12,689 bases of DNA from Deltaproteobacteria bacterium. GTDB taxonomy: Bacteria > Desulfobacterota > Deferrisomatia > Deferrisomatales > Deferrisomataceae. Below the pieces are notes generated by a model. That model was not told the DNA's origin. It saw only the letters and a program-made list of their open reading frames with translations, and made no database searches. Below, one piece after another: positions 10,614 through 12,689 of this stretch. Both the position numbers and the translations under genes were made by a program. The stretch spans positions 1-12,689 of the forward strand of contig JAADGT010000300.1 in assembly GCA_013152215.1 (NCBI GenBank). Direction: 5' to 3'. How positions within the stretch are numbered: the first letter of the stretch is position 1; the number at the start of each line of letters is the position of its first letter.

Positions 10614-12455
10614 CTACTCCTCGACGATCGAGACGACGCCGGTGTTGCCGTCCACTCGGATCTTCTGACCGGTCTTGAACGCCTGGGTGGCGTTGCCCGT
10701 GCCCACCACGGCGGGCAGCCCGTACTCCCGGCACACGATGGCGGCGTGGCACATGATGCCGCCCACGTCGGTGACCGCGGCCTTGATCTTGGTGAACGCC
10801 GGCGCCCAGCTTGGGCTCGTGGTGGGGCACACCAGGATCTCGCCGTCCTGCAACGACGAGATCTCGGACACGGTCCGGCAGACTCGGGCCGGACCTTCCA
10901 CCACGCCGGGGCTTCCGGCGAACCCGGTGAGCTCCCGAACCGGCCCCTCGGCCGCTTCCTTGCCCTTGGACCAGGCGGCCATGGTCTCGCTGGTGATGCC
11001 CCACAGCACGATGGTGAACGGCTCGGTGATCGTCTCGGGGGGGGTGCCCACGGCCGGCGGGGGCGTCCACTCCTTGAACTTCTCCATGACCTGCTTGCGC
11101 CAAGCGATCTCCGGTCCCCAGTGGAGCCTGCCCATGGGCTGGGTGCCGGTGGCCCACGCGGTGACCATGTCCCACATGGCCTGCTTGATCTCGTGGCGGT
11201 TCAAGAGCCAGATGTCCTCCACGTCGTCCCAGAACCCGGCCGTTACGAACCGCCGAGACACCTCGCGCATCTTGTTCCAGAAGATCGAGTGGAACCAGTG
11301 CTCCACGTAGAACAGGTGGCTCTCCACGTACGGGAACACCCGCTGGGCCGTGCCCACCAGGTTGTCGAACATCTCCCGGTCGTCGTCCGAGGCCAGCAGT
11401 TCCCGGTACTCCGAGATGATCCGGTCCCGCTCCCGCTTGAGCTCTCCCAGGGGCCGCTCCAGCGACTCGCCCTTCTTGAGCTTCTGGATGTACATGCGGA
11501 TCGAGCTCAGGGGGATCTCCAGCTCGTCGATCCAGGCCGGATCGTGGTGGAACCAGCCGGTTCCGGTGGAGATGTAGAACCAGGGGTACTTGGCCTTCTC
11601 GAAGCGCTGCTCCCACAGCCGTCCGTCGTTCGTCTTCTTGAGCTCCTCGAACAGCTCCTCCACAGAGCGCTCCTTGAGGATCTCGTCCTCGACGCCCAGC
11701 TCGCAGGCCAGCCGGGCCAGCCCCTTGAGCTCCTCGTCGGGCTGGTACAGGATCACGTCGATGCCGCTGACCATCTGGGTGACCCGCTGCAGAGGGATCC
11801 CGGGGAAGGCCTTCTGGCAGAAGTCCAAGAGCGTCACGTACGCCGCATAGCCCAGGTTCAGGAACTCGAAGTGGTACTGCCAGGCCAGGATGCCGAGCTG
11901 GATGAGCCGGTCGTACGCGGTGAGCAGCTCGTAGCCGCTGCTCCGACCCACGGCGTCGAACACGACCGAGTCCTCCTCCATGTCGGGCAGCTCGGGGATC
12001 GTGAGCTGGTCCAGCTCCTCGATCACCCCCTTCATCTTGGTCTCCCACTTGGCGTAGAGCTCGTCCCAGTTCTCGTAGTAATAGCCGGCCCGCTTCATGA
12101 AGTGCTCGACCCGGGCGGGGATCTCGGACGGGTCCTTGACGGGCACGGGGGTGATGTAGATCCGGCCGTTGATGATGCGGTGATCCACGCCCAGGGCGGG
12201 GGGCACGATGAAGATCCGGGTGTTGTACTGGGACAGGGCCAGAAACCACGCCTCGTCCCAGATCATGTCAAAGGGGTAGATCGGTTCCGGGTAGTGGAGG
12301 CCGTCGTAGAACCAGAACATCGACGCCTCGTACTCCTTGCGCTCGGGGTCGTCGGCCCCGAACCGGTAGTGGTAGGGATACATGCGCTCCCATCCCTCGG
12401 TTCCGGGGATCGTGAAGACGTCGTGGGGACTGGGAAAGCCGCCGCCGTTCGCCAT
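10614..12455 (-). CDS. ppsA: phenylphosphate synthase subunit A (phosphohistidine half)
   Basis: The 613-residue protein (about 70 kDa) matches protein 1 of phenylphosphate synthase, which exchanges phenol with phenylphosphate through a phosphohistidine. A long N-terminal substrate region (about 1-520), rich in aromatic residues, precedes a PEP-utilising mobile domain (about 537-613) with VGGIMCHAAIVCREYGLPAV (564-583). H570 is the expected phosphorylated residue, and Cys replaces the usual Ser before it. The ATP-binding half is absent and is supplied by PpsB, the split arrangement typical of this enzyme. The ATG has AAGGAGG 8 bases upstream. It is the first gene of the operon, about 50 bases downstream of a sigma-54-type promoter. 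The N-terminus starts normally (MANGGGFPSPHDVF), with no signal peptide or membrane segment. Confidence 0.95.
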   Translation of the reverse strand: MANGGGFPSPHDVFTIPGTEGWERMYPYHYRFGADDPERKEYEASMFWFYDGLHYPEPIYPFDMIWDEAWFLALSQYNTRIFIVPPALGVDHRIINGRIYITPVPVKDPSEIPARVEHFMKRAGYYYENWDELYAKWETKMKGVIEELDQLTIPELPDMEEDSVVFDAVGRSSGYELLTAYDRLIQLGILAWQYHFEFLNLGYAAYVTLLDFCQKAFPGIPLQRVTQMVSGIDVILYQPDEELKGLARLACELGVEDEILKERSVEELFEELKKTNDGRLWEQRFEKAKYPWFYISTGTGWFHHDPAWIDELEIPLSSIRMYIQKLKKGESLERPLGELKRERDRIISEYRELLASDDDREMFDNLVGTAQRVFPYVESHLFYVEHWFHSIFWNKMREVSRRFVTAGFWDDVEDIWLLNRHEIKQAMWDMVTAWATGTQPMGRLHWGPEIAWRKQVMEKFKEWTPPPAVGTPPETITEPFTIVLWGITSETMAAWSKGKEAAEGPVRELTGFAGSPGVVEGPARVCRTVSEISSLQDGEILVCPTTSPSWAPAFTKIKAAVTDVGGIMCHAAIVCREYGLPAVVGTGNATQAFKTGQKIRVDGNTGVVSIVEE

Positions 12456-12513
12456 GGTGTGCCTCCTTTTTCCATGGGGGACCGAAACACAGAAAACCGG
12501 TAGGACCGAAGGA

Positions 12514-12533
12514 ATGCAGGGGGCGTGCCAAAA
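12514..12533 (-). promoter_or_regulatory. sigma-54 (-24/-12) promoter of ppsA
   Basis: On the minus strand TTTTGGCACG-CCCC-CTGCATT fits the sigma-54 consensus TGGCACG-N4-TTGCW except for one base in the -12 element, and the invariant GG (12529-12528) and GC (12517-12516) are exactly 10 bases apart. Transcription would start near 12504, leaving a leader of about 50 bases with the Shine-Dalgarno AAGGAGG. Sigma-54 promoters are established for phenol pathways controlled by XylR/DmpR-type activators. Confidence 0.75.
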
Positions 12534-12592
12534 CCTGTTTCAGGGGGTGGAAGGGGGTGAACAGGGCGAAACAGCGGGAGAAGGCACATAAA

Positions 12593-12675
12593 ATGCGTCA
12601 GTCGTGACGCTGGGGTGGGTGGGAAGGGTGCTGGGTCGAGAGACAGGGTTTTATTGTGCGGCTCTGGTGACGCAT
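12593..12675. promoter_or_regulatory. putative enhancer sites for a sigma-54 activator
   Basis: The 16-base perfect palindrome GCGTCA-GTCG-TGACGC (12595-12610) is centred about 100 bases upstream of the predicted start. The half-site TGACGCAT recurs at 12668-12675, about 165 bases upstream. The octamer ATGCGTCA/TGACGCAT is thus shared by both sites. Position, symmetry and duplication fit binding sites of an NtrC-family activator. The activator itself is not in the window, and the sequence does not match the XylR/DmpR sites I know. A separate 7-base inverted pair CTGTTTC/GAAACAG (12535-12541 and 12568-12574) lies between these sites and the promoter. No gene is seen in 12456-12689. Confidence 0.5.
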
Positions 12676-12689
12676 CGGGGCCGTGCACG

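Noticed and set aside
8862..12503. A 1213-residue open frame on the plus strand
   Set aside because: It is antisense to ppsA, ppsB, the DUF120 gene and the HAD gene, all with clear family motifs. Its composition (rich in His, Gly, Pro, Leu) is typical of a GC-rich shadow frame.
12263..12688. A 141-residue minus-strand frame overlapping the ppsA start and promoter
   Set aside because: It overlaps ppsA in another frame and runs through the sigma-54 promoter, with no domain and no ribosome-binding site.

Overview
The window carries the first two steps of anaerobic phenol degradation: phosphorylation of phenol to phenylphosphate, then para-carboxylation of phenylphosphate to 4-hydroxybenzoate. 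The DNA is very GC-rich. Every clear gene except one is on the minus strand. The gene content (phenylphosphate synthase, four-subunit phenylphosphate carboxylase, UbiD/UbiX accessory pair, a sigma-54 promoter) fits a strictly or facultatively anaerobic Gram-negative aromatic degrader. A high-GC Desulfobacterota (deltaproteobacterial) lineage is my best guess, but the sequence alone does not prove it.

Layout from right to left, in the direction of transcription. (1) 12456-12689 is a regulatory region with a good -24/-12 sigma-54 promoter and upstream palindromic enhancer-like sites. (2) 12455-8373 is a tight operon: ppsA and ppsB (phenylphosphate synthase), then a DUF120/CTP-dependent riboflavin kinase-like protein and a HAD phosphatase. 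It ends at a probable intrinsic terminator near 8130-8149. (3) 7217-8098 is the only plus-strand gene, a LysR-type regulator, divergent from the carboxylase genes across a 211-bp region with a perfect ATAA-N7-TTAT LysR-type box. (4) 7005-150 holds ppcB, ppcD, ppcA, ppcC, a third UbiD-family gene and ubiX.

How the genes work together: PpsB (ATP-binding half) and PpsA (phosphohistidine half) make phenylphosphate. PpcD is thought to remove the phosphate, and the PpcA/PpcB/PpcC core carboxylates the bound phenolate. UbiD-family enzymes need prenylated FMN. UbiX makes this cofactor from FMN, and the DUF120 protein could supply FMN from riboflavin, so the locus appears to carry its own cofactor line. 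The CBS-domain third synthase subunit (PpsC) known from Thauera is not in the window.

The other striking feature is the spacer DNA. The intervals between the carboxylase subunit genes are 378-455 bp. They, the lysR/HAD interval and the left edge are filled with two dispersed repeat families. R1 is about 75-95 bp, with GTTGGTC heptamers, a GGGCCTTCGGCCC hairpin and GCTAGGCG octamers. R2 is about 200-260 bp, with one head and two alternative tails. One R2 copy has its middle replaced by an unrelated 120-bp inverted-repeat element. I found no tRNA, rRNA, CRISPR array, transposase or phage gene.
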